The notes under the pieces are model-generated. The model did no database searches and was not told the DNA's origin. It saw nothing but the letters and a program-made list of their open reading frames with translations. The position numbers and the translations under genes are program-made. DNA of 64,000 nt from AWTP1-13 sp963814055 (GTDB lineage: Bacteria; Pseudomonadota; Alphaproteobacteria; Rhizobiales; Hyphomicrobiaceae), in assembly GCA_963814055.1 (NCBI GenBank), contig CAWFBJ010000002.1:62001-126000 (forward strand). Direction: 5' to 3'. Shown one piece after another: positions 56,083 through 64,000 of this stretch; the first letter of the stretch is position 1, and every line of letters begins with the position of its first letter.

Positions 56083-56088
56083 TATAAT
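56083..56088 (+). promoter_or_regulatory. candidate minus-ten element of the PAS-GGDEF-EAL gene
   Basis: A perfect TATAAT lies in a 150-base AT-rich island otherwise rare in this GC-rich window. It would place the transcript start near 56095 and give a leader of about 60 bases before the ATG at 56158. No good minus-thirty-five hexamer is seen, so an activator may be needed or this may be coincidence. Confidence 0.4.
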
Positions 56089-56157
56089 TTGGCCGAACAA
56101 AAGAAACTATTAGGATACGCCTTGTATTTCTCTCCATGGTTGTCGAGGGGGAGAGAA

Positions 56158-59100
56158 ATGCTCGACGTTGTGCGTAGAACTATTGCAGAGACCAGGGAGC
56201 GCGCCGCAGCGGCGCTTGCACCATCCCGGTCGTTGCGAAGCCGCTGGCGCTACCATGTCAGCCGCGCCGCCATTTTCGGCCGCCGGCTTACCGGGCGTCT
56301 CGGGCAGACGTGGCGCCCCAGTTCGCCGCGCAGTCTGGTCAGCGTTCTCGGTGCGATCGTCGCCGTCATCACCGCGCTGTCGGTTCCCATCGGGTATTGC
56401 ATCATCGGCTATCTCAAGGAGGCCGATGCCCTCACCTACAAGGCCGAACTGACGGCGGCGCGCGCGGCGCAATATATCTACGCCCCAGACGCACCGTGGA
56501 GTTACGACACCGACCAGCTCGCGGCCATCAGCGAGATCCGAACTCCCACAGCGGCGCCCATCTTCCAGCGCATCCTGGATACCAAGGGAAAGCCGATGAT
56601 GCAGAAGGGGGCCGATCTGGCGTGGCCGACGTTTGCCCGCAGCGCTCCCATCATCGCATCCAACGCGCTCCTCGGCCACGCCGAGGTTTCGGCCAGTCTG
56701 CGCCCGCTGCTCGGGGAGGTCTTCCTGATCGCCGTTGCCTCCCTGCTACTCGGCATCGCGGCATACTTGGCGTTCGCCGTGCTGCCCTTGAGAGTGGTCG
56801 ACCGATCGTTCCGGGACCTCGAAAGCGCCAACACGCTGTTGAGACAACGCGAGGAAGCGCTGGAAACGCAGTACATCCGGCTCGATGCCGCCTTGGAGAG
56901 CATGGTGCAAGGTCTGGCCATGTTCGATTCCAGCGAGCGTATTGTCATCGCCAACGACCGCTACGCCGAGATTTTCGGCCTCAACCGCCAGCATGTGAAG
57001 CCCGGCACTTCGCTGCAGGAGATTGTCGAGCACCGCATCGCCAAGGGCCACTATGCCGATCAGGAGGCCGACGACGTACTGAAGATGATGCGCGCGCGTC
57101 TTGCGCGCGAGACGGCCTCCCACTTCGTCAACAGACTCTCGGACGGGCGTGTGCTCGCCGCGGTGGTTCAGCCGCGAGGGGACGGCAGTTGGGTGATAAC
57201 GCATCAGGATGTCACCGAGCAGGAGAATCTTGCCGATCAGCTGGCAAAGCAGAACGCGTTGCTGCAGCAGCGCGAGGAAGAACTGCAAGCGCAGAACATG
57301 CGTTTCGATGCGGCGCTCGAGAATATGTTTCAGGGCCTCGCAATGTTCGATGCCGAGGAGCGCATCGTCATTGCCAATGATCGTTTCGCCGAGATGTACG
57401 GCCTGGCGCCGGAGCAGGTGAAGCCTGGCACTACGCTGCGCCAAATCGCCGAGCTTCGCATTGCCAGCGGTCTGTATGCCGGCCTGACCGCCGATGACGT
57501 CATCGCCACCATGCGCGAACGCGTCAAGCGCGAGAAGGTAAGCCACCTGACCAGCAAACTCGGGGATGGGCGCACCTTTACTGTTTCTATCCGGCCCCGG
57601 CCGGACGGCGGTTGGGTAACGACCCATCAGGACGTCACGGAACGCGAGGCGCTCAACGCCCAGCTCGAGCAGCAGAATGCGCTGCTGCAGCAGCGCGAGG
57701 AAGAGCTGAAGGCCCAGAACACGCGCTTCGACGCGGCCATGCGCAACATGTCGCAAGGCCTGTGCCTGTTCGACGCCGGACAAGGCGTCGTGCTCGCCAA
57801 CAGTCGCTACGCCGAAATCTACGGCCTTACGCCCGAACAGGTGAAACCTGGCACGACGTTGCGCCAGATCTTCGAGGCGCGTGCGGCCAACGGCTTATAC
57901 AATCACCTCGATGCGCAGAAATTCGTCAACGAAGGTGTTTCCGGATTTGGCGATGAGGTATCGCAGATCGTGCGCCTGTCCGATGGCCGCTCGATCTCGG
58001 TTTTGCGCAGACCGATGGCCGATGGCGGCTTGGTCAGCACGCATGAGGACGTCACGGTGCGCGAGGACCTGAGCGCCCGCCTTGAAGAGCAGAACGGGTT
58101 GCTGCGTCAGCGCGAGGAAGAGCTGCGGGCGTGGAACCTGCGTCTCGATGCTGCTCTCAAGAACATGTCGCAGGGCCTGTGCCTGTACGATGGCGACCAG
58201 CGCGTTGTGATCGCCAATTCCAGGTTTGCCGAGATTTACGGCCTGACACCCGATCAGGTGAAGCCCGGCACCACGCTGCGCACGATCGTCGAAGCCAGGA
58301 TCGCCAACGGTCTGTACGCAGGGCCCAGCCCGGAAGACTATATCCAGGAGCGATTGGCTGCCTTCGACAAGGGATCGGTGGCGGTCCAGCGCTTGAGCGA
58401 CGGCCGCGACATCGCCATTTGCCGTCAGCCCATGCGGGGCGGCGGCTGGGTGACGACGCACGAGGACATCACCGAGCGCGAGCATCTAAAGGAGCGACTG
58501 GAGCAGCAGAACGAGCAGCTCGACGCGGCCTTGAACAACATGACGCAGGGGCTCGCCATGTTCGATGGCGAGCAGCAGCTGGTGGTCAGCAACGATCGCT
58601 ATGCTGAGATGTACCGCCTCACCAGCGAGCAGGTAAAACCGGGAACCACGCTCCGCCAGCTGCTCGAGTATCGCATAGCGAGCGGCTGCCACAATGCGGC
58701 CGGTCCCGAACATTTCGTCGACGAAGTGGTCGAAGAATTCAACAAGACATCCTCGGGCATCCACGAGCTTGCTGACGGACGCATCATCAATGTCCGGCGC
58801 CGCAAGACGGCAAACGGCGGCCATGTGGTCACGCACGAAGACATTACTGAGCGGCAGAAGCTCAATGCCCTGCTTGGACAGAACAATCGCCTTCTGAGCG
58901 AGCGCACGTCCAAGCTTCAAACCATCATCGACAACTTCCCGGGCGGCATTTCCTTCCTCGACAACGACTTCCGGGTTGTCCTCTGCAATGAAAGGGCGCG
59001 CCGGCTGCTCGATCTGCCCGACGGATTGTTTGCCGGCGGTGCGCCATCGATCGAGGAAATATTCCGTTTCAACGCGCACCGTGGCGAATACGGGCCCGGC

Positions 59101-60576
59101 GATGCCGAAGAGCAAATTGCTACCCGGATGGCTCTCGTACGCGAACGTGAGGCGCATGTCTTCGTGCGCGAGCGTCCCGACGGCACCGTGCTCGATGTGC
59201 GGGGCGCGCCTCTACACGACGGCGGCTTCGTCACAACCTATATGGACATCACCGAGCGCCGCCGGTCGGAAGAGAAAATCGCGCACATGGCGCTGCACGA
59301 CGCCCTTACCGGCCTGGCCAACCGCGTATTGCTCAATGAGCAGCTCGAGCAGGCGCTTACGCGCGTCAAGCGTGGCGAAATGGTAGCCGTGCATCTTCTC
59401 GACCTCGACCATTTCAAGAACGTGAACGACACGCTCGGCCACCCCGCCGGCGACAAGCTTCTGAAGGATGCTGCCGACCGGCTTCGCGCTCTCGTGCGCG
59501 AGACCGATACGATCGCGCGCATGGGTGGTGATGAGTTCGCAATCCTGCAGGTGGCGATCAACCAGCCTGCCGATGCAACGGCGCTTGCCCATCGTGTCAT
59601 CGAGTCGATAAGCCGGCCCTACGAGCTCGAGGGTCGCCAGGTGGTTATCGGTACCAGCGTAGGCATCGCCATCGGTCCGGTGGACGGGCTTGCGTCAGAC
59701 CAGCTCATGCGCAATGCCGATCTGGCGCTCTATCGCGCCAAGGACGATGGACGCGGCACCTACCGCTTCTTCGAGCCTGAAATGGATGCGCAAATGCAGG
59801 AGCGCCGGGGCCTGGAGTACGACCTGCGCAAGGCGCTGGCTGCAGGTGAGTTCGAACTGTTTTATCAGCCTGTCGTCCACCTCGAGACCAACAAGATCAG
59901 CGGCTTTGAAGCGCTTATCCGCTGGCGCCATCCGGAAAAGGGCCTGATCTCTCCTGGCACCTTCATCCCGCTCGCCGAGGAGATCGGCTTCATCGTGCCC
60001 CTTGGGGAATGGGTCATCAGACAAGCCTGCGCTACGGCCGCAAAGTGGCCGGCGCACATCAGAATCTCGGTCAACCTCTCGCCCGTGCAGTTCAAGAATC
60101 CGGGGTTGGTGCAGGTGGTGATGAGCGCGCTGGCGTCTTCTGGTGTCTCGGCTGACCGGTTGGAGCTCGAGATTACCGAGTCCGCCCTGCTGGATGACAG
60201 CGATGCAACCCTGGCGATGCTCTATCGGTTGCGCGAGATCGGCGTCCGCATTGCCATGGATGACTTCGGCACGGGCTATTCGTCGCTTGCCTACCTGCAG
60301 AGCTTCCCCTTCGATCGCATCAAGATCGATCGCTCGTTCATCAAGGACATCGCTGACGGCGTCGGTTCGCTCAATATCGTGCGGGCAATGGCGGCGCTGG
60401 CCAAGGGGCTCGGCATGGAGACAACCGCCGAAGGGGTGGAAACCAACGAGCAGCTCGACACGGTCAAGTCGGAGGGCTGTACCGAAATGCAGGGCTTCCT
60501 GTTCAGCCGGCCGCTGCCAGCCCACGAGTTGGAAGAGCTGCTGTTCCAGTCGGACAAAGCAGTCAACGCGGCCTAG
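56158..60576 (+). CDS. multi-PAS GGDEF-EAL cyclic di-GMP signalling protein
   Basis: This 1472-residue membrane sensor is predicted to make and/or break cyclic di-GMP. Two membrane segments (about 60-87 and 187-212) enclose a periplasmic region. Then come five PAS-like modules starting near residues 241, 381, 522, 661 and 787, most linked by LLQQREEELQAQN-type helices. Each has a variant of QGLAMFD...IVIANDRYAEIYGLTPEQVKPGTTL. A sixth, divergent PAS lies near 919. The diguanylate cyclase domain has an intact GGDEF (about 1122). The EAL domain has EALIRWRHP, ITESAL, DDFGTGYSSL and AEGVET. Both output sites look active. The ATG at 56158 follows GGGGGAG; an upstream TTG at 56089 is weaker. Confidence 0.9.
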   Translation: MLDVVRRTIAETRERAAAALAPSRSLRSRWRYHVSRAAIFGRRLTGRLGQTWRPSSPRSLVSVLGAIVAVITALSVPIGYCIIGYLKEADALTYKAELTAARAAQYIYAPDAPWSYDTDQLAAISEIRTPTAAPIFQRILDTKGKPMMQKGADLAWPTFARSAPIIASNALLGHAEVSASLRPLLGEVFLIAVASLLLGIAAYLAFAVLPLRVVDRSFRDLESANTLLRQREEALETQYIRLDAALESMVQGLAMFDSSERIVIANDRYAEIFGLNRQHVKPGTSLQEIVEHRIAKGHYADQEADDVLKMMRARLARETASHFVNRLSDGRVLAAVVQPRGDGSWVITHQDVTEQENLADQLAKQNALLQQREEELQAQNMRFDAALENMFQGLAMFDAEERIVIANDRFAEMYGLAPEQVKPGTTLRQIAELRIASGLYAGLTADDVIATMRERVKREKVSHLTSKLGDGRTFTVSIRPRPDGGWVTTHQDVTEREALNAQLEQQNALLQQREEELKAQNTRFDAAMRNMSQGLCLFDAGQGVVLANSRYAEIYGLTPEQVKPGTTLRQIFEARAANGLYNHLDAQKFVNEGVSGFGDEVSQIVRLSDGRSISVLRRPMADGGLVSTHEDVTVREDLSARLEEQNGLLRQREEELRAWNLRLDAALKNMSQGLCLYDGDQRVVIANSRFAEIYGLTPDQVKPGTTLRTIVEARIANGLYAGPSPEDYIQERLAAFDKGSVAVQRLSDGRDIAICRQPMRGGGWVTTHEDITEREHLKERLEQQNEQLDAALNNMTQGLAMFDGEQQLVVSNDRYAEMYRLTSEQVKPGTTLRQLLEYRIASGCHNAAGPEHFVDEVVEEFNKTSSGIHELADGRIINVRRRKTANGGHVVTHEDITERQKLNALLGQNNRLLSERTSKLQTIIDNFPGGISFLDNDFRVVLCNERARRLLDLPDGLFAGGAPSIEEIFRFNAHRGEYGPGDAEEQIATRMALVREREAHVFVRERPDGTVLDVRGAPLHDGGFVTTYMDITERRRSEEKIAHMALHDALTGLANRVLLNEQLEQALTRVKRGEMVAVHLLDLDHFKNVNDTLGHPAGDKLLKDAADRLRALVRETDTIARMGGDEFAILQVAINQPADATALAHRVIESISRPYELEGRQVVIGTSVGIAIGPVDGLASDQLMRNADLALYRAKDDGRGTYRFFEPEMDAQMQERRGLEYDLRKALAAGEFELFYQPVVHLETNKISGFEALIRWRHPEKGLISPGTFIPLAEEIGFIVPLGEWVIRQACATAAKWPAHIRISVNLSPVQFKNPGLVQVVMSALASSGVSADRLELEITESALLDDSDATLAMLYRLREIGVRIAMDDFGTGYSSLAYLQSFPFDRIKIDRSFIKDIADGVGSLNIVRAMAALAKGLGMETTAEGVETNEQLDTVKSEGCTEMQGFLFSRPLPAHELEELLFQSDKAVNAA

Positions 60577-60628
60577 GGAGGATGGGCGGAGTTCGCACAC
60601 TCGCGCCGGCTGCACTGGGCTTGCGTAC

Positions 60629-60916
60629 CTAACCGACGAAATGCGCGACGCTATCGTAGACGTCGGTGCGCGGCGCTACGTTGAAGAGGTCGGCGACGGT
60701 TCCCCACAACACCTGAAGCCTGGCGATTGCGGCGTCGGCTTCCGTTTTGCTCTGGTAAATGGCCGTGACTATGCCTTGTCCGTCGGCGCGCCATGCGATG
60801 TAGATGTCGACGACACCCGGCAAGGCCCTGGCCAGGGGTTGCATCTTCTCGATCTTTGCAGGCAGCTCATCGAGGCGGGCAGGATCCACCTTGAAAGATG
60901 TTACGCGTGCGTACAT
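60629..60916 (-). CDS. small ABM-like dimeric barrel protein
   Basis: This is a 95-residue protein. MYARVTSFKVDPARLDELPA at the N-terminus and YIAWRADGQGIVTAIYQSK in the middle fit the dimeric alpha+beta barrel of antibiotic-biosynthesis-monooxygenase-like (ABM) proteins. Such small proteins are often stress- or heme-related, but no substrate can be assigned. It is convergent with the large signalling gene. Confidence 0.7.
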   Translation of the reverse strand: MYARVTSFKVDPARLDELPAKIEKMQPLARALPGVVDIYIAWRADGQGIVTAIYQSKTEADAAIARLQVLWGTVADLFNVAPRTDVYDSVAHFVG

Positions 60917-61085
60917 GCGCGCCTCCTTGTTCCGCTCCGGGTGCAGGCAGCAGGGATCGCATGGCCCTCGCCGCCAGACAACGGTGCAGCGATTGCCCCT
61001 CTGCCTGTGTCGCGAAACGCTTGACCCCCGCTGAGCGGTCTGGCCTCTATTGCGAAACTGGAGCGTTCAACCAAGGGAGACGGCC

Positions 61086-62663
61086 GTGCGTGGCGCATTT
61101 AGGCTCATTGCGGGTGTTGCAGTTGCGGCTCTGATGCCGTCCGGCGCACATGCCGAGACGCCCAAGAGCGGTGGAACGCTGACCTATGCCGTCACGGCCG
61201 AAGCGCCGACCTATGATTGCCACGCCACGACTACGTATGCCGCCATCCACACGCTGGCTCCGCATTACTCGTTGCTGCTGAAGGTCGATCAGAACAAATA
61301 CCCCGAGCTCCGACCCGACCTGGCCGAAAGTTGGACCGTCTCTTCTGATGGGCTGACGTACACCTTCAAGCTTCGCCCGAACGTGGTTTTCCACGATGGC
61401 ACCCCGCTCACCTCGACGGACGTGAAGGCAACCTTCGATCGCATCCGCAATCCTCCGGCCGGCATCATCTCCATTCGCCAGGCTCTGTTCGAAGGCATCG
61501 CCAGCGTCGAGGCGCCTGACCCCACAACCGTCGTCATGAAGCTCAAGGCCGTCGATGCCTCGATCCTCGACAGCATTGCGCTGCCCTACAACTGCATCTA
61601 CAGCGCCGCCCGGCTGGAGAAGGACGCCAATTTTCCGGCAAAGAACGTGATGGGGAGCGGTCCGTTCGTATTCGTGGAACACCGCCCGGGCTCGCATTGG
61701 ATCGGCAAGCGTTTCGATAGCTACTGGGACAAGGGCAAGCCCTATATGGAGGGCTTCCGGGCGGTCTTCATCAAGTCGTCCGCTGTGGTGAATGCCTTGC
61801 AGGGTGGCCAGATCCAGGCCGAGTTCCGCTCGATCTCGCCGGGCGAACGTGTTCAGCTGCTGAGCAGTTTGAAGGATCGCATCGTGGTCCAGGAGTTGCC
61901 TTGGGTGTGCAAGATCGATCTGCTGTTCAATACCGAGGCGAAGCCCTTCGACGACCATCGCATCCGCCTCGCCTTGTCGATGGCCATCGACCGTTGGGCT
62001 GGATCCGAAGGTCTCTCCAAGGCCACCATCGTGAAACCTGTGGGTGGTCCGTTGCTGCCAGGTTCGCCGCTCTCGCTCAAGCCCGAGGATCTGGCCGCGC
62101 TGCCGGGTTTCGGGCGCGATGCTGAGAAATCGCGCGCGGAAGCCAAGCGCCTGCTCGCCGCGGCCGGTGCGTCCGATCTCAAGTTCAAGCTGGTGAACCG
62201 CAACGTCTCCCATCCGTTTACGCCGGTCGGCGTTTACCTGATCGACCAGTGGCGTCGCATCGGCATCGCTGTGGACCATCTCCAGCTTGACGTCTCGCCG
62301 CAGAAAATCACGATTGCCAACGGCGAGTATCAGGTGGCGATCGATGCGTTCTGCGCCGACAGCGACGATCCCAAGCCGCTGCTGCTGCCCTACCTGTCGA
62401 AGGAGCGGTCGCCGCGCAATGTGACGCGCAACCAAAATCCGGAACTCGATGCGGTCTACGACCGGTTCAACAGCGCCACGGATCCGGCGCAGCGTGCGGC
62501 GCTGGCCGCCGAGATGCAGCGTCTGATCATATCCGGCGCCAACAGCGTGCCGGTGATCTGGTACAGCCGCATCGTTGCCCATGTCCCGCAAATGAAGGGA
62601 TGGAAGATCACGCCGACGCATTTTGCCAATCAGGATTTGGCCGACGTCTGGCTGGATCAGTAG
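61086..62663 (+). CDS. ABC transporter substrate-binding protein, peptide/opine type (SBP_bac_5)
   Basis: This is a 525-residue periplasmic receptor. A signal peptide (FRLIAGVAVAALMPSGAHA) is followed by SBP_bac_5 sequence: SGGTLTYAVTAEAPTYDCHA, the LAESWTVSSDGLTYTFKLRP core and FHDGTPLTSTDVKATFDRI. Family members bind peptides, opines, nickel or polyols; the ligand here is open. GTG at 61086 is chosen because AAGGGAG precedes it, rather than a TTG at 61050. No permease or ATPase genes lie next to it within the window. The NADH dehydrogenase gene starts 3 bases after its stop. Confidence 0.87.
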   Translation: MRGAFRLIAGVAVAALMPSGAHAETPKSGGTLTYAVTAEAPTYDCHATTTYAAIHTLAPHYSLLLKVDQNKYPELRPDLAESWTVSSDGLTYTFKLRPNVVFHDGTPLTSTDVKATFDRIRNPPAGIISIRQALFEGIASVEAPDPTTVVMKLKAVDASILDSIALPYNCIYSAARLEKDANFPAKNVMGSGPFVFVEHRPGSHWIGKRFDSYWDKGKPYMEGFRAVFIKSSAVVNALQGGQIQAEFRSISPGERVQLLSSLKDRIVVQELPWVCKIDLLFNTEAKPFDDHRIRLALSMAIDRWAGSEGLSKATIVKPVGGPLLPGSPLSLKPEDLAALPGFGRDAEKSRAEAKRLLAAAGASDLKFKLVNRNVSHPFTPVGVYLIDQWRRIGIAVDHLQLDVSPQKITIANGEYQVAIDAFCADSDDPKPLLLPYLSKERSPRNVTRNQNPELDAVYDRFNSATDPAQRAALAAEMQRLIISGANSVPVIWYSRIVAHVPQMKGWKITPTHFANQDLADVWLDQ

Positions 62664-62666
62664 CGC

Positions 62667-63983
62667 GTGGTTGAGGGGCTGCACCGCATCGTGGTGGTCG
62701 GCGGGGGCGCCGGCGGGCTGGAGCTCGTCACGCGCCTCGGCAACAAGCTGGGCAAACGCAAGAAAGCCCACATCACGCTGATCGACAGGCGCCGCACCCA
62801 TCTGTGGAAGCCGCTGCTGCACGAGATCGCCGCGGGCAGCATGGATCTGGGGGTGCACCAGATCGATTATCTGGCCCAAGCCTACTGGCACGGCTTCACG
62901 TTCCGTCTCGGCGCGCTGATCGGTATCGACCGGGGCCGGCGCCTAGTCCGGGTGGCGTCTTTCATCGATGACGAAGGACGGCAGGTCACGCCGCCCCAGG
63001 AATTCGGCTACGATACGCTCGTCATCGCCGTCGGCAGCCTGACCAACGATTTCAACACGCGCGGCGTGAAATCGAATGCCATCGCGCTCGAGACGGCCGA
63101 GGATGCCGAGCGCTTTCACGCGCGTCTCGTCAACGCCTGCATCCGCGCGCACGCGCAAAGCGAGCCGCTGCGGCCCGAGCAGCTGCAGGTGGCGATCATC
63201 GGTGCCGGCGCGACGGGGACCGAGCTGGCTGCCGAGCTGCACAAGACGACGCGCCAGCTGGTGGCCTACGGCCTCGACCGCATCGATCCCGACAAGGACA
63301 TCAAGATCAACCTGATCGAGGCAGCGCCGCGCATTCTTCCGGCGCTGCCGGAGCGGCTCTCGGAGGCGGCCACCAAACTCCTCGAGGGCCTCAAGGTGCA
63401 CGTCCATACCTCGGCGCGGGTCATGGAGGTGACGCCGAACGGCGTGACGCTGGCCAACGGCACCTCCATTCCGGCGGAGCTGGTGGTGTGGGCCGCCGGC
63501 ATCAAGGCGACGGACGTGCTCAAGGACATCGCCGGGCTCGAGACCAATCCGCTCAATCAGCTCGTCGTCCGGCCGACACTGCAGACCACGCGGGACGACG
63601 CCATTTTTGCCTTCGGCGATTGCGCTGCATGCCCGTGGCCGGGGCACCAAGGGTCGGTGCCGCCGCGCGCCCAGGCAGCCCACCAGCAGGCGTCGCATCT
63701 GGCCAAGCAGCTGCCCCGGCGTATCGCGGGCATGCCGCTGCGCGATTGGCACTACCGTGATTTCGGCTCGCTCATATCGCTCGGCCACTATTCCACGGTC
63801 GGCAACCTGATGGGCAAGCTGATCGGCGGCAATCTCTTCATCGAGGGCCTGTTCGCCGGGCTCATGTACAAGTCGCTCTACAAGATGCACCAGCTTGCGC
63901 TGCATGGACCGACAAAGGTGGTGCTCGACACGGTCGCACGAGTGATCACCCGGCGCACAGAACCGGTGGTCAAGCTGCATTAA
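62667..63983 (+). CDS. type II NADH dehydrogenase-like FAD oxidoreductase
   Basis: This 438-residue flavoprotein of the NDH-2 type has two dinucleotide-binding motifs (VVVGGGAGGLEL near the N-terminus, IIGAGATGTELAAEL near 175). It also has the FAD-contact segment IFAFGDCAACP. The C-terminal region (SLYKMHQLALHGP) resembles the amphipathic membrane-anchoring tail of NDH-2. It would pass electrons from NADH to quinone without pumping protons. The GTG start is 3 bases after the receptor gene, implying one transcript, though the functional link is unclear. Confidence 0.87.
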   Translation: MVEGLHRIVVVGGGAGGLELVTRLGNKLGKRKKAHITLIDRRRTHLWKPLLHEIAAGSMDLGVHQIDYLAQAYWHGFTFRLGALIGIDRGRRLVRVASFIDDEGRQVTPPQEFGYDTLVIAVGSLTNDFNTRGVKSNAIALETAEDAERFHARLVNACIRAHAQSEPLRPEQLQVAIIGAGATGTELAAELHKTTRQLVAYGLDRIDPDKDIKINLIEAAPRILPALPERLSEAATKLLEGLKVHVHTSARVMEVTPNGVTLANGTSIPAELVVWAAGIKATDVLKDIAGLETNPLNQLVVRPTLQTTRDDAIFAFGDCAACPWPGHQGSVPPRAQAAHQQASHLAKQLPRRIAGMPLRDWHYRDFGSLISLGHYSTVGNLMGKLIGGNLFIEGLFAGLMYKSLYKMHQLALHGPTKVVLDTVARVITRRTEPVVKLH

Positions 63984-64000
63984 GGTGAAGGTTGCGTGCT

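Noticed and set aside
56881..58900. Regular 420-base DNA repeats as a repeat array or mobile element
   Set aside because: They are explained by tandem PAS-like modules within one intact reading frame.
61047..62891. A 614-codon minus-strand frame opposite the peptide-type receptor
   Set aside because: The plus-strand receptor has signal peptide and family motifs; the antisense frame shows none.

Overview
The window (64 kb, GC-rich) looks like a chromosomal segment of an alphaproteobacterium, probably of the order Hyphomicrobiales. The evidence is gene content and order: a ubiA / DUF4170 / msbA-like / acyltransferase / waaA / lpxK / DUF2093 / xseA block, an ileS-lspA-lipoprotein-M16-M16-pgi-mutL block, a heme A synthase, TRAP and NitT/TauT-type transport genes, and many Tat-exported proteins. 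No rRNA, tRNA, CRISPR array, prophage or insertion sequence was seen.

Layout. 0.1-7.2 kb: a DUF1800/DUF1501 pair, a TauE/SafE permease, an XRE-type regulator, an orphan TRAP solute receptor and a zinc alcohol dehydrogenase. 7.5-13.5 kb: a cell-wall amidase, then a minus-strand unit of a NicX-like ring-cleavage dioxygenase homologue with a complete NitT/TauT-type ABC importer. 13.9-19.8 kb: a large membrane-anchored patatin, a metallo-beta-lactamase-fold protein flanked by an intact ridA and a ridA remnant, ribF and an L,D-transpeptidase. 20.3-30.8 kb: ileS, lspA, a lipoprotein, two M16 peptidases, pgi and mutL. 30.9-43.1 kb: an SbmA/YddA-type ABC protein, a cupin, an EamA permease next to a photolyase remnant, rsmD, rluB, tadA, a HExxH protein, two tandem patatins, a strong fluoroacetate dehalogenase candidate, purD and xseA. 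43.2-50.1 kb: lipid A / LPS core assembly genes plus ubiA. 50.1-55.5 kb: a GFA protein, ctaA, DUF1028, a gamma-glutamyltransferase-family protein and an agmatinase-family protein. 55.7-64 kb: a 1472-residue sensor with repeated PAS-like modules and GGDEF-EAL output, a small ABM-like protein, an orphan peptide-type ABC receptor and a type II NADH dehydrogenase.

A striking technical feature is that reading frames break repeatedly in two blocks only (about 21.1-27.4 kb and 42.7-48.5 kb). Following the reading frame by hand, nearly every break behaves as a single-base insertion. The broken genes are housekeeping genes (ileS, lspA, lpxK, waaA, msbA-like, xseA), and the corrected lengths fit their families. 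Genes between and outside the blocks are intact. Uncorrected sequencing or assembly error in two patches is the likeliest cause, so these genes are annotated as whole genes with frameshifts.

The more biologically interesting points are the dehalogenase with its complete set of active-site residues, the NicX-like enzyme with a dedicated importer, the PAS-like repeat array, two gene remnants (ridA and photolyase) that record rearrangements, and several palindromic intergenic repeats.
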